Of a DNA stretch of 64,000 nucleotides, positions 35,270-47,689 are shown piece by piece (positions within the stretch are counted from its first letter, which is position 1; the number at the start of each line of letters is the position of its first letter). The translations under genes and the position numbers were made by a program. The DNA is from Escallonia rubra (Eukaryota > Streptophyta > Magnoliopsida > Escalloniales > Escalloniaceae), in NCBI GenBank assembly GCA_033065855.1, contig JAVXUO010000672.1, forward strand, positions 1 through 64,000. Direction: 5' to 3'. The notes under the pieces are model-generated. The model saw nothing but the letters and a program-made list of their open reading frames with translations. It was not told the origin of the DNA and ran no database searches.

Positions 35270-37388
35270 CTTTAAAAAGTTACTAACCTTTGTCAAGAGA
35301 GGCAAAAAATAACGATAACCCTTCTCTACCAAACCTCTCACTTTCATACCTCTGTTTCCGTCAGCACTCTCAGTTTCCCTGGCAGGTGGTGACGTGGTAG
35401 CATAGATAGTTGTTTACTTAGGGCTTGTAACTGGGGATCTTGGTGGCTACGGTGAGTTGGATGGCCTTATCATCACGACAACTTGCAATCGGCAGGTGAG
35501 TTTCTCCACGTTTTTTGGTGCCGGAGTTTGGTTGGTGATTGAAGAGGGGTTAAGCTGTCGGGGTCCTGGGGTGCTTCACGATTGGGTTAAAGGTAGGCTT
35601 CGGGTGCATATTAGATTTTCCGTCGGGGTGGTGGGTTTCGGATGAAGTTTAATTTTGTTGATTGGGTCTTGTCGATGTCACGCTGTCATGGGTCAGAGAA
35701 GAGTGGGCGAGTCTAGGGTGAAGTTCTTTCTTCTAGGGTTTTTTTTTTCTTTTTTTGTACCCATTCTCCTCTAGTTGATCCCCCTCCCCTTTGCCCTAGA
35801 AAGGTCTGTTGGATAGGAATTGCAGGTGGTGAAGATGCCCTGCTAGGGATGGCAATGGGGCGGGTCGGATGCGGGTTTTACGAAATCCGAACCCGCCCCG
35901 CTGCTTAGTGAACTTTTCCCCGCCCCGCCCCGGTCCGGGTTATGGATGTTAAATACCATAACTGATCCTATGTAGATTTAGGAACCCCGAACCCGCCCCG
36001 CTCTGCCCCGTTCCCCGCTGTAGCACGCAAAAAACCCGTAACCAACCCGACCCGATCCGACATGTTCTACTTGATATTGCAAACATTTCACTCTTTTTAA
36101 ACATGTATAACACCAAAACTTGCACCTGTGTCACAAAAAATAAACAATACACATCATATTAATGTCTAAAAATTCTAAAGAAGACATTAGTAAATTACAA
36201 CAGAGTTCAAATAAATTACAACAGAGTTCAAATAAATAATAACATAGTTAAAATTAATGTTCAAATAGATAACACCACATTAACGTTCAATCACTGGGAA
36301 GTAGCAAATACAAGTGATCAAGCTCGTTAAGCCGGTCCGCATTCCAACTCCAAATACAACTGCAGTCACTGTTCACTGAAAAAATAATAGGAATAAAATG
36401 ACATTAAAATGAATGGATACAACGGGAGAAGACGTAATTTCATTGGAAGACATGATTTTATCAGTTGGGAAGATCTCAGAGCAGCTATACCAGCAAACCC
36501 AACAAGGAGGATTTAATTAGAAGTCAATGCTAGGTCAACTAAGGATTTAATGAAGGGAACAAAACATGCAGAAATTCAAAAGCTTCTTAAGAAATTAGAG
36601 GACAAATGTTAGCTTACAAATAGGTAAAGCATTAAGCAGTAAACAACACAATTTAACATAAGGGCTAAGAATTTTGGGCATTTGCCTCCTCTTTCACTGT
36701 AATTACTACCAAGTACCAACTCATAATGTCAAATAATAATAATAAAAAGACTCTAGAAAGTAAGATGGGCACCCAATTTTGTTTACAACCTACTTAAGTG
36801 TAAGATTGTTGTTAACATTGGACCAAAAAACAAAAAAAGTTGTGAAATTAACAGTACTAGGGGTGCTCCAAATTAAATTTGAAGTTTCCAGATATTGAGA
36901 CCGCTAGTAAATTATTTAATTTAGCAAAAGATGGATTAGTTATGAGAGTTTAATAGCAATAACAAGCCCACTAATCTCTCTTTCTAGTTTCTACTTCTGT
37001 CTGAGAGAGGAAGCTCAGGAGTTACAGCCCTTGGATGTTTGAAATGCAGGTTGTAATAAAGCCCAGCAGTTTAGTGGGAAATGGGAATGGCTACGAAAGT
37101 TCAGATGTGATGGTTATTGATGAGGTTGAGATGCAAAGGCATCAGGCATCAGGCATCAGCAGTTGGAAAAACTATACAGGTCTTTAAGGAAGAACTAGGT
37201 AGCGTACAACTATCTTGAAGATGAACTTATAGGCTGCGTTTGGCGACAAGGATATGGATAAGGATAAGGACAGGATAAGGGCGGATAAGGCCGGACAAGC
37301 TATACCGTCGGATAAGACCGGATAAGCAAGAAATCCTATCCAGCGTTTGGACCAAGTCCGGATTATAAGTCAGATATGCAATTTACAA

Positions 37389-37390
37389 AG

Positions 37391-37445
<55 letters not shown>

Positions 37446-37638
37446 TATATATGTATATATATGTATATATGTGTGTATATATATATATGTATATATGTGT
37501 ATATATATATACATATATCCATATAGATATATATGTATATATATATATATGTATATATGTGTGTATATATATATATATATATGTGTATGTATATATATGT
37601 GTATGTATATATATATATATGTATATATATACCTATTA

Positions 37639-37675
<37 letters not shown>

Positions 37676-37704
37676 GGTATATATATATACGTAGGTATAG
37701 ATAC

Positions 37705-37754
<50 letters not shown>

Positions 37755-38018
37755 GGTGTATATACATATATAGGTATATAGGTGTATATATGTATTTATA
37801 CCTATATATATTTATACATACATATATATATATAGGTGTATATATGTATATAGGTATATATATATGTATATATATAGGTCTATATATGTATATATATAGG
37901 TCTATATATGTATATATATATAGGTATACAGGTGTATATATAGGTATATAGGTGTATATATATACCTATATATATACATATATATACCTATATACATATA
38001 TACACCTATATATACACC

Positions 38019-38062
<44 letters not shown>

Positions 38063-38259
38063 GGTGTATATATAGGTGTATAGATGTATATAGGTATATA
38101 TATGTATATATATAGGTATATAGGTCTATATATGTATATATATATGTATATAGGTGTATATATAGGTATAGGTGTATATAGGTGTATATATAGGTGTATA
38201 TAGGTGTATATATATATATGTATATATATAGGTATATAGGTGTATATATAGGTATATAG

Positions 38260-38299
<40 letters not shown>

Positions 38300-38601
38300 G
38301 TATATAGGTGTATATATGTATATATATATATATATATATAGGTATATAGGTGTATATAGGTATATATATAGGTGTATATATAGGTATATAGGTGTATATA
38401 GGTGTATATATGTATATATATATGTATATATATATATGTATATAGGTGTATATATGTATATATATATATATGTATATATATATGTATATAGGTGTATATA
38501 TGTATGTATATAGGTGTATATATGTATATGTATATAGGTGTATATATATATATAGGTGTATATATCTATATAATGTATATATATATATAATGTATATATA
38601 T

Positions 38602-38634
<33 letters not shown>

Positions 38635-38713
38635 GGTGTATATATGTATATGTATATAGGTGTATATATATATATATAATGTATATATATATATATATAT
38701 ATATGTGTATATA
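37389..38713. repeat. Long TA-rich microsatellite, about 1.3 kb
   Basis: A pure TA run of about 27 units (37391-37443) is followed by over a kilobase of (TA)n broken by GTG, GG and CTAT variants (TATAGGTGTATATA, TATATGTATATA). About 55 bp of the same type continues at 42722-42776 beyond the hAT insertion. Long open frames within it are artefacts of the repeat. Confidence 0.95.
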
Positions 38714-41700
38714 CAGACCTGGCAATTTTTTGCCCGGACCCGCGGGTCCACCCAGACCCGCATGGAAATTACGGGTACGGGTAGCTCAAAACGGTACCCG
38801 GCGAAATTAGACCCGGACCCGGACCGGCCCGTTTTTCGCGGTTCGGTTCGGTCCGGGTAACGGGTAACCCGTACTTACCCGTTTTCTGAGGTATAGTATA
38901 TATAGTAATATACTAGACACTTTCGCGTTGCCCTAAGTCCCTAACCCTAAAAATCACTTCACATTTTTACTCATTTCACTTCACTCCCGCAAGTGCAAGT
39001 CGGCCGTCTCTGCGACTCTGCCTCTCTGGCCGTCACAACACAGCCATCTGCCCATCTCCATCTCCATTCTCCTAGTCTCAGTCAGACAGTCACCGTCCTC
39101 CGTCGCGGGTAGCGGCGTCGCCCCTACTCAGCTGACGGTTCTTCTTCCTCTAAAGACGGCCGATCGGTGTTGACCATCCGGCATCCAATCCTCCATCAGT
39201 GATCAGTCCATCTACTGATCTACTTCTCCGACTCCGGCCGACAGATCAACACGGTTGCGGGCTTGCGGCGCTGCCTATCTTCTCAGAGATCGTCGATCGG
39301 TGTTGCGACTGTGACTGTTGCCCGACAATGACATCTTGAAGCTCAACCGATCGGTGTAAGGTGTTGCCCGACATCTTGATTCTTGAAGCTCAAGTGCTCA
39401 ACTGATCAACTCAACTCAAGTCCTTGCGCCGAGTCGCCGACCGCCGTAATTTCGTAAACAGCTCCACCACCACCGCCGTTCACCTCTGTTCGTCACGGAT
39501 TTTTACGAACAAGGTTAGTCGTCCCTCTTTAAACTCCTCATTTAATCATTTATTATGAATACGGACCACACCTCAATGAGAATAAGTTGGAACTTTGGAC
39601 TGTTGAATGACTGAATGATGATTTGGAGTTTGCCAGTTTGGATTGTTGATAATAGATTAAATGGTTTCTTGTGTTTGATTGAATTTTTGGGATTGGTATT
39701 GCTGAAATTCTGAAAGTCATGCATCTTTGATTCTCTGTACTACATTTGTCACTTAGGCATTTCAGTGTTTATTTGATTCAAATAAACACTGAAATGCCTA
39801 AGTGACCACTTCTGAATCTGCGAATTGCGATAAAGGATGAGTGAATCAATAAAGTATTGCACTGTAATAGGAAATACTGAAATAAAACCACTGAAAAAAG
39901 TCCTTGTTTCTTGTTGTTGCTGTTGTAGGATCAATGGAATCTGTGAACATGAATCCACCTACTGAAAATCCTGATGTTGAGGTTGTAGACATTGATGAGG
40001 ACTCCCCTGATTGTACTAATCATGATGGTTTTGAGATTGATTCTAAGTCTAAAGGTGCTATTTGGGAGAAATTTGACATTGTGAAGGAAAATAATAAACA
40101 TAGGGCCGTTTGTAAGTCGTGTAGGGAGAAAAGTTTTGCAATGGGAACCACTCCGGATGGGAAGCCATGCAAGAGTAGTCACGGAACTTCAAATATGCAT
40201 AAACATCTTAAGGTTTGTAATGCCTACAAGAAACAATTCATGGATATTAAACAAATGCAGCTAGATTACTCGGCAAAATTGAGGACCAAAAAGATTTCTC
40301 AAGATGTTTATCGTGAAAAAATGAGCATTGCAATCTTAAAGCATAATTATCCTTTCTCCATTGTTGAACATGAGGGCCTTAGGGAGGTTCATAGCTATTT
40401 AAATGCGGAGGTCAAGCAGTATACTCGTAATACCGCTAAAGCCGATTGTTTGAAAATTGCTATGAGGGAGAAAGAGTTACTTAAGCTTGCTTTGGCTAGA
40501 ATTAGTGGTAAAATATGTCTCACGGCGGATGTTTGGACTTCAATTAGATCGGAGGGGTATCTTTGCTTGACTGCACATTTTGTTGATGAAAATTGGAAAT
40601 TGCATAGTAGAATCCTTAACTTTTCCCATTTTCCTCCACCGCATTCCGGTAAATTCTTGTGTGACAAAGCTTATGATTTTTTGAAGGATTGGGGAATCGA
40701 GAAAAAAGTGTTTTCGATCACTTTAGATAATGCCTCTAGTTGTGATAACATGCAAGATCATTTGAAGAACTTAATGCTAGTTAACAAAGCCTTGGTGAGT
40801 AATGGCGATTATTTTCACATTCGATGTTCCGCTCATATTTTGAACCTTATTGTTCAAGATGGATTGAAAGTTGGTTGTGAGGCTATTTACAAGATTAGGG
40901 AGAGCATTAAGTATGTCAAAGGATCTGAGAGTAGGTTGATAAAATTTGCCCAATGTTGTGAACAAGTTGGTTTGAGTGTGACATCTTCAATGGGTTTGCG
41001 CATGGATGTTCCCACTCGTTGGAACTCTACTTTTTTCATGCTAGAGTGTGCAATTAAATTTCGATTGGCATTTGTCAACTATTCTCTTACTGAATCAAAC
41101 TACAAGTATTGTCCGACTAATGAAGAATGGGATAGGGGGGCTAGAATTGCAAAGTTTTTGGCCCCATTTGCTGTAATGACCAATCTTGTGTCTGGGACTG
41201 AGTATCCAACGGCAAACTTGTATTTTAATTCGGTGTGGAGAATTCAGTTGCGCTTAATGGAAGAGATGGAAAGTGAGGATCTAGTTTTGAGAAGCATGGC
41301 TACTGAAATGTATCCGAAGTTTTTAAAGTATTGGGAATCTTATAGTGTTATTCTAGCTATGGCGACGATTCTTGATCCTCGGTACAAGTTGGAATTTGTG
41401 GAATATTGTTATATTAAGATTGATGTGATAAATGGGAAAGAAAAGGGAAAGGAACTCAAAGAGAGTATCGAGAAGCTCTATCAAGAATATGTTTTCCAAA
41501 ATTCCGTTGCTCCAAAGGATAAAGCTTTTGTTGGTACGAGTGACATTCATGGGCAAGAAGATGACACTGAAGTAAGTTATTTCGTTTTCTTGTTTACATT
41601 TCTTTTCTTACTTTTTAAATTTTGTTGTTTAATTGTTTACATTGGCGGTTCTAATAATAAAGGAGTACTTTAAAAAGCGACGACGTGAGGCCAAGAAGAA

Positions 41701-42721
41701 GTCGGACTTGGATCTTTATTTGGAGGAGCAGCCGTATGACTGCGTGGATTATGCACACATGGATATCTTGGAGTATTGGAAAGATAATCGTTCTAGGTAT
41801 CCCGTTCTTTCAAACATGGCACGTGATATCTTGAGTATTCCAATAACCACAATTGCTTCCGAATCATCTTTTAGTATTGGTGCAAAAGTTCTCAACAAAT
41901 ATCGGAGTTCACTTACTCCCGATAATGCACAAGCTTTGGTTTGTGGACGTAATTGGTTGTTTGGTTATGCAATTCAAAGTAAGTTTTTAGTTGTGAAGCA
42001 TTAAAATTATAAATCTATTTATGTGTTTTTAGTTAACCACATGTGTTTAAATGTAGGTGAAGATCCCGATGATAGTGAATTGGTGCTAAGTTTGCCGAGT
42101 AGTCCGAGCATGGACGGTTCGTTGGATGCAAGAAGTTTGACGGATGCCTAAAGACTTGAAGTGATGCGGATTGGGAAGTTGAATGAATTAGTTGAAGACT
42201 TGAAGACTTTTTAAATTATTATTCATGTGATGTTTTATGTTTAAGTCAAATTGTCTAATTTTGGATTGTGGTTGGGCGTGGGGGATGGGGCTTGATGCAT
42301 GCTTGATGTTAACGTTCGATCTTATGGTACTTATATTAACGTGTACTAAGTAGTAGCAAGTACTAAGTCGTGAGTAATTAAGCAGGAATAAGTGCTGTGA
42401 GTAGTTTACATAAATTGAAATTGAAGTACCCTTAACAAGAAAGTAGAAACAGAGAATGCAATAGTTGTCTGTTTATTAATAAGAAAGTAGATTGGCAAAT
42501 GGCAATTGTAAAAATGACAAACTATGGTTTTAAAAAAAGGAAGATTGAAAAAAGTCAAAAAATTGGTCATGCCCGCGGGTAACACCCGGCCCGTCCAAAC
42601 TGGGTACGGGCACATGAAACAGCTACCCGGAAAAAAACGGGTAATTTCTACCCGTACCCGTTTTACCCGTACCCGGCTGAGTTTTACCCGTACCCGCCGG
42701 ATTTACCCGTTTGCCAGGTCT
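38714..42721 (+). mobile_element. Autonomous-looking hAT DNA transposon, 4.0 kb
   Basis: The left end is CAGACCTGGCAA and the inverted right end is TAGACCTGGCAA. Subterminal regions at both ends are dense in ACCCG/CGGGT words (38740-38885 and 42570-42715). The flanking bases are TA repeat on both sides, which fits an 8-bp duplication (TGTATATA and TATATATA with one difference) but cannot prove it. The element carries one complete transposase gene at 39934-42151. Confidence 0.92.
39934..42151 (+). CDS. hAT transposase with BED zinc finger, 682 aa, apparently intact
   Basis: The product cuts and moves the hAT element. Exons are 39934-41571, 41663-41978 and 42057-42151. Both introns are GT-AG, and the spliced frame is exactly 683 codons including TAA, without a break. 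A BED-type zinc finger lies near residues 43-95 (C60, C63, H89 and C95 or H91). The catalytic core has D199 in LTADVWTS, D265 in TLDNAS, a C298-x2-H301 motif (CSAH) and RWNSTF. The DUF4413-like middle is followed by the hAT dimerisation domain ([18 protein letters not shown] and NWL). A leader intron probably ends at TTGTTGTAG just before 39928. The upstream donor AAG|GTTAGT near 39511 fits. The ATG chosen follows that acceptor directly. Confidence 0.93.
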
Positions 42722-43605
42722 ATATATATATATACACCCGCAATGTATATGTATATATACAATGTATATGTATATATGGCGTTGAAGGGAAAGAGGAAGA
42801 AAAGTGGGGTGGGTCCCATTCATTTTAGTCCGACATGATCTGGACTAATTTTATACCACCCCCCCAAGGTATTATTTTATCCCACTCAAGGGGGATAAAA
42901 CAAGTCCAAGGGTACCTTATCCGGGGACTAAGTGCACGTCCAAACGCCGGATAGGATTATTTTTATCCTATCCGGGGTCTTATCCCGCGCGCCAAACACA
43001 GCCATAGTGTAGATTATGTACAAAATTCTTCAAGAAGAAGACCAACAAAGAATCAAAGATGAACAAAACATGGAAGAGAGATATTGATTACCTGAACGCA
43101 GATTTCCTCAACGGTCGTCTTCAATTCGTGGCTGTCCGGTGGAGAGTGGCCGTGCGCCGACCGCCGTGCGGTATTGCGGTGGTCCGTGGAGACTGGAGAG
43201 TGGAGAGGCAGAGAGTGGAGAGGAGAGCCGTCAGCCGTGAGAGTGAGAAGGCAGTAGGCACAGCCGAGAGTGGAGAGGAGAGCCGTGAGAGTGAGAAGAG
43301 GCAGTAGGCACACAGCCTCACAAAGCCACAGATTAGGGATTTTAGGGTTTGCAAGGAAAAAACAAGGAACATATATATATGGTATCCTATGGACGGCTAA
43401 GATCAACTAAATAATTAGGGTACGACTAAGATTAACTAAAGAACTAGGGTACACCGGGGCGGGGCAGGTCGGATCACGGGGCGGATTTAAGGGTATACCA
43501 TACCCGCCCCACGCCCCGGTCAAAGTCAAAATAACCCGACCCTATCGGGGCGGGGCGGGGCGGATATCCACGGGTACGGTTTTTTTTGCCATCCCTATGC
43601 CCTGC

Positions 43606-44899
43606 TTGTAGTTTTCTTTATGTTAGGTTGGGTTGGCAGCTGATGGGTCATAGTGTTGGTTCGGTGGTTAACGGTGGTCTTGCTGGGATCTTGGTTAGTC
43701 TAATTGTAATTTTTTTGAATGTTGTGGTGCTTCTCATAGGGTCAGGGGCTCTCGTTTGTGTTGTTTTGGTGCCTTCTAGAGTCAGGCAGCATGGTAATAG
43801 CCAGAAAGGTGGCATTTTTTGGTGCCAGAGTGGTGCACGGAGATCGAGGGCAAGTTGCAACAGCCAGGACACGTGTCTGAAGTTGGGCTCGTGGCTGACA
43901 GTGAGTTGGTGTTTTTGATTGGCTGTTTCATTTACTCTTTATCATGTTTTAGGCTACAGTTATAATGTTTAGCTAGTTTTAGCTGCTTGATATTTTTTAG
44001 CTTGTTAGTTGGTTATTGCATATCCATATAAAAAAAAAGTCTTATTTGCTTAGGTTTTTATGTATTTTCATAGTTTTGTTTTAAATTGTTGTTGGTTTTT
44101 ATTTTCATGCAAGTCCTATCAGATGAGGATGTCATCTGTAAGTCTTTTACTTATTTATTTGTATATGTTTTGTAACTCTCTGTTGATTTGGTATATATTT
44201 TTACTCTTCAATACAAAGAAAAAAAAAACAAATCGGACAGTGAACAAGAAAAATATAGCAATATGGCTTCACTTCTTAATGCTCAAACTTCAAACCAATC
44301 ATGTATTAGTGTATCACCATCACCAGAAAACTCATCATGTATTTTCTAATGCTTCTTACTTTCATTTTGTATTTCCGTGATCATGTATTTCCTCTAATTC
44401 CTATTTAATGTTCACACTTCAAACCCATCATGTATCACCGTTCACCAATTCACCATCATCTGAAAGCTCATCATGAGAATTAAACTTGACGAATCATGAT
44501 TAGTTCAAGTGTATCATTGTACAAACTACCATTATCGCCCCATAGAGATAGAGATAGAGAGAGACAGAGAGAGAGAGGAGGCACGACTGGAGAAGCAGAC
44601 GGCGGCGACTGGCTGCGACGGGAACAGTAGCGATGGGGGGCATGATGGGCAGTTAGATATTCTGGGTTTTTGAGTTGAGAAGATGGATCAATTGAAGTAA
44701 AGAAAGAATGGGGAAAAAAATAGAAGGCTGCTTAATGCCTTGAGCCTTCGTTGGCGCCTCCACCGCCGCTAGCTGGACGCCTTACGCGCATGCGAGCCTA
44801 GGCGCACAAGGCACGCACCTACTCAAAGGAGTTGCACCTAGCCCTAGGCGAGGCACACCACCTACGCTGGGTTGTGCCTTGCGCTTAGGCGCGCGCCTA
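43606..44899. other. Right flank of the nest, inside the candidate outer element
   Basis: This continues the sequence left of the hAT-type insertion at 35270-35835. It has short frames without recognised domains, a GA run at 44550-44575, and a region of mirrored GCGCCT/AGGCGC words at 44755-44899. Confidence 0.5.
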
Positions 44900-44909
44900 G
44901 GTCAAGACC

Positions 44910-47121
44910 TTGTCAATTAAACTTTAAAACTATCTTTTATAACATATATTGCGTATATAATATAATACAAAGTATGTTTCTCCAATATATCTCGAGTTAC
45001 ATGTAGATCTACGACGTGTAGTCTTGTAACATTTGAAGCTTAAACCTATCCATTTGAAAAAAACAGTTTAAAAAACTTAATGTCACCAATAAATTGCAAA
45101 GAAGAAAAGGTTAAAATGGCTTTTTTTAAGCTACAACAAATGAACAAAAAGTAAGTATCATCTTACCTTTTTTTTGTGTGTGTGTGTGGAATGTCAAAGA
45201 AGTCTGATCTGGTTTCTGCTTTTATGCACCAAACAAGAAGAATGAAAGAAGAAATGATAGCTACCCCAATTCATAAAATAGCCGGAATGCTTGCAAAAGG
45301 GATCTGACCTAATGGCTAAAGTATAACGTAACTGATGAGTTTTACGTAACATTAATATCTATTTAAAAGTAACATTGCAAAAGAGATGAAAATACTAAGC
45401 AGACTAAGTAGAAATCAACAGATAAGATTGTGCGAAAGACGAGAATGAAGATGAACTAAACGTGAGAGAGCTATGCGTATAGGAAGCATCAACACAAACA
45501 CCAAACACTCAGATTAATGTACTTAGTAAAAATTTGGTAAAACTTATAAACTCTCCTAATAGATATGTAGCGTGATGCATATATTTACCTTGCCAGCTTA
45601 TGTATCGATGCCTTAATAAATTCCAGCCAAGAAAGCTAGCTTTTACTTGGAATGTACGAATACATTAAACTGACTGAAAAAAAAAGGTTGAAAAAAAAGC
45701 CAACAATATACTGCAAAAACAGAGAAATGCATGCCAGTAAACGATGGAATTTATATGTTGGAAAGGGAGGAGGAGTCTGAATAGATTAGCGGAATTATAA
45801 TGAGGGCACTAGTTGCTCAAAGAATATAGGAGGAGACTCACGGAAAACTATCTTGGGGGGACGAAGTTGAGAGATGATATCAAAATCTTAAAGGAAGTAA
45901 AGAACTTGTGGCTTAGGCAGGAAGTTCGAACCTACAGAAAGAGGCTTCTATATTAGAAGGAAATGATTTTTTGAAAATGGGAAATCAACAGCTAAATTTA
46001 TGGGCTTATTGATGTCAAAATATTTAACTACATTCTTGGAGCACCTTGCTAAATAACTCACAGTTTTATATGTTATGTGACAAGTGAAGAGAACGTTCAA
46101 GTAGGCGATGACTGACAACGTTCTGGATCAATTATATTCAATGACATATGTATCCGAATGTGCGAATCTCATTAATAAATAATCAAGTTTGAATGTCAGT
46201 ATAATTTGGGAGAGTTAAAATTGAGTATTTATGTGTTATGTCGAAGGTTTTTTATTATGCTTCATTTTTATTCCCGTAATACGACTCATCAAATTTAAAA
46301 TATATAAAATTCATGAATTTTACATATAAGCAACATTATAATCAAGAAACTCAATGAAAGTTGTATAAGATTGAAATTGCTCCAAAATAATAAATACTGG
46401 ACTGGCTCTACGCCGATTGAATAAAAGATATGCCAATCAAATAGATAAAAACATTGTTCAGTTCTAGTTTATCATATCTATACATGAATCAAAACAACTA
46501 AAATTTTGTTTCTTATGAATCTATCATTGATTTTGTATTAAGACTTTTAAAATTGGGTGGGCAAGAGATGAATTGAAATATTAGGCTTAAATCATACGGT
46601 TGATAATTTTGTGATGGCAAATTTTTTATCCTATATGTCATTATGCGGAATGACGTATAAAATTACTTTGAGTTGCACTTAAAATTAAGATTTGAAAGTA
46701 TAAAATAAAGTACTCAAAAGTGAAGCATGCAATGAGTGATCAACTATTTCACACCAAATAAGAATGTTGTTTTCTGTTCCAGTATTGTAAGTACTGATTC
46801 ATTTTTCCCTTTTTTCTACAAAAAAGATGGCTTAATGAGTAAATTTTTTCAAGAAATCATACACAAAACTACCTTTTTTACGTTCCTTTGCTCACTAACA
46901 GTTACATAATTGTTTTACCACTAATCAATTTATAAAGCTGAGACATCTTTTTCGATTTTTCACTGCATGGCGCACATTAGAGGTCAACATTTCTATTTTA
47001 AAAATATTTCTGATAGAAATCATTATAATAAACAAAATAAGAGATCAATTACAGTACTCTACATTGGAAAGGAAGAACTATATTTCTGATAAAAAAATAT
47101 AATAAAGGTACAAATTATATA
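44910..47121. other. AT-rich noncoding stretch
   Basis: No gene, RNA or clear repeat was recognised in 2.2 kb on either strand. Confidence 0.5.
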
Positions 47122-47266
47122 TATATATATGAAAGTCGAAACTGAGAGAATGTAACATTCTCTTTTCTACTTAGCATGCCTCTTTTTATGACATTTGGCA
47201 TTCAACCGATTAAATAAGTTTCACTTTCTCCATCTTCCACGTCAGCATGTTCCATTTAAAAACAAA

Positions 47267-47297
<31 letters not shown>

Positions 47298-47689
47298 AAT
47301 TTATTTTCCATTCTAATTTATCTAAATCTTGAAACTTTGCTATATTTTACACAAATCTAATATATTTTCACAATTTAACAAAATTAATCTTCCTCCTTTT
47401 ACTTTATTATAAGTCATATAAAACGTATATGTATATATATGTCTGTATATACATATAATTATATCTCATATTGTATTTTCTCTTATGTCGCAAAACTTTT
47501 TATACTATTTTAGGTGAGTTTTATTAATAAAAATCTCAACACATGGGTTCTTAATATTGTTACTACAAATGGTAGAAAACTCATAAAACAGGTGAAAATA
47601 ACATTATTTGTTTTTATTATTCGACATATAAGTATGATCTTTTAATTAGCCGTTGTTGGTCTTGTGTGCAACGCACGGGTTAATACTAG
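47122..47689 (+). mobile_element. Helitron, non-autonomous, first of two in tandem
   Basis: The 3' end has the Helitron hallmark: a short GC hairpin (GTGTGCAACGCACG) about 10 bp before a terminal CTAG (47686-47689), with a T following. The 5' end begins TATATATATGAAAGTCGAA, shared with the next copy. A CT run lies at 47267-47291. No Rep/helicase is present. Confidence 0.7.

Larger units (their letters stand above)
37232..43003. mobile_element. TIR element (GGCTGYGTTTGGCG ends) with nested hAT
   Basis: The left end GGCTGCGTTTGGCG and the inverted right end GGCTGTGTTTGGCG match over about 23 bp with few differences. They are flanked by ATA on both sides (37229-37231, 43004-43006). Subterminal words GGATAAG/CTTATCC and GGACGTGC-like words are mirrored (the phrase 'CCTATCC.GCGTTTGGAC' occurs at both ends). 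A 3-bp duplication and such ends suggest a PIF/Harbinger-like MITE. It contains a TA microsatellite and the hAT at 38714-42721. Confidence 0.75.
35844..43597. mobile_element. hAT-type element with exact 8-bp target duplication, non-autonomous, with nested inserts
   Basis: The terminal inverted repeat is TAGGGATGGCAA at both ends. The 8-bp duplication TGCCCTGC is at 35836-35843 and 43598-43605. Subterminal regions on both sides are rich in GGGGCGGG/CCCCGCCC words. The element's own sequence is only about 1.4 kb on the left and 0.6 kb on the right. The rest is the nested element at 37232-43003. No transposase of its own is visible. Confidence 0.9.
33861..44899. mobile_element. Candidate large outer transposon holding the nested elements
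   Basis: The 10-bp word GGTCAAGACC lies on both sides (33851-33860 and 44900-44909). Just inside each end is sequence rich in inverted AGGCGC/GCGCCT words (33874-33945 and 44755-44899). This fits a TIR transposon with an 8-10 bp target duplication, of hAT or MULE type. The terminal repeats match poorly base for base and no transposase was recognised in the non-nested part, so the call is tentative. Confidence 0.4.

Noticed and set aside
37383-38810. Long open frames rich in Tyr and Ile across the TA tract
   Set aside because: They arise from the (TA)n repeat being open in several frames on both strands. There is no start context and no domain.
43053-43406. Overlapping open frames on both strands, Arg/Glu-rich or Leu/Ser-rich
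   Set aside because: They lie in a GAGAGTGGAGAG-type imperfect repeat within the hAT-type shell. Composition explains the open frames.
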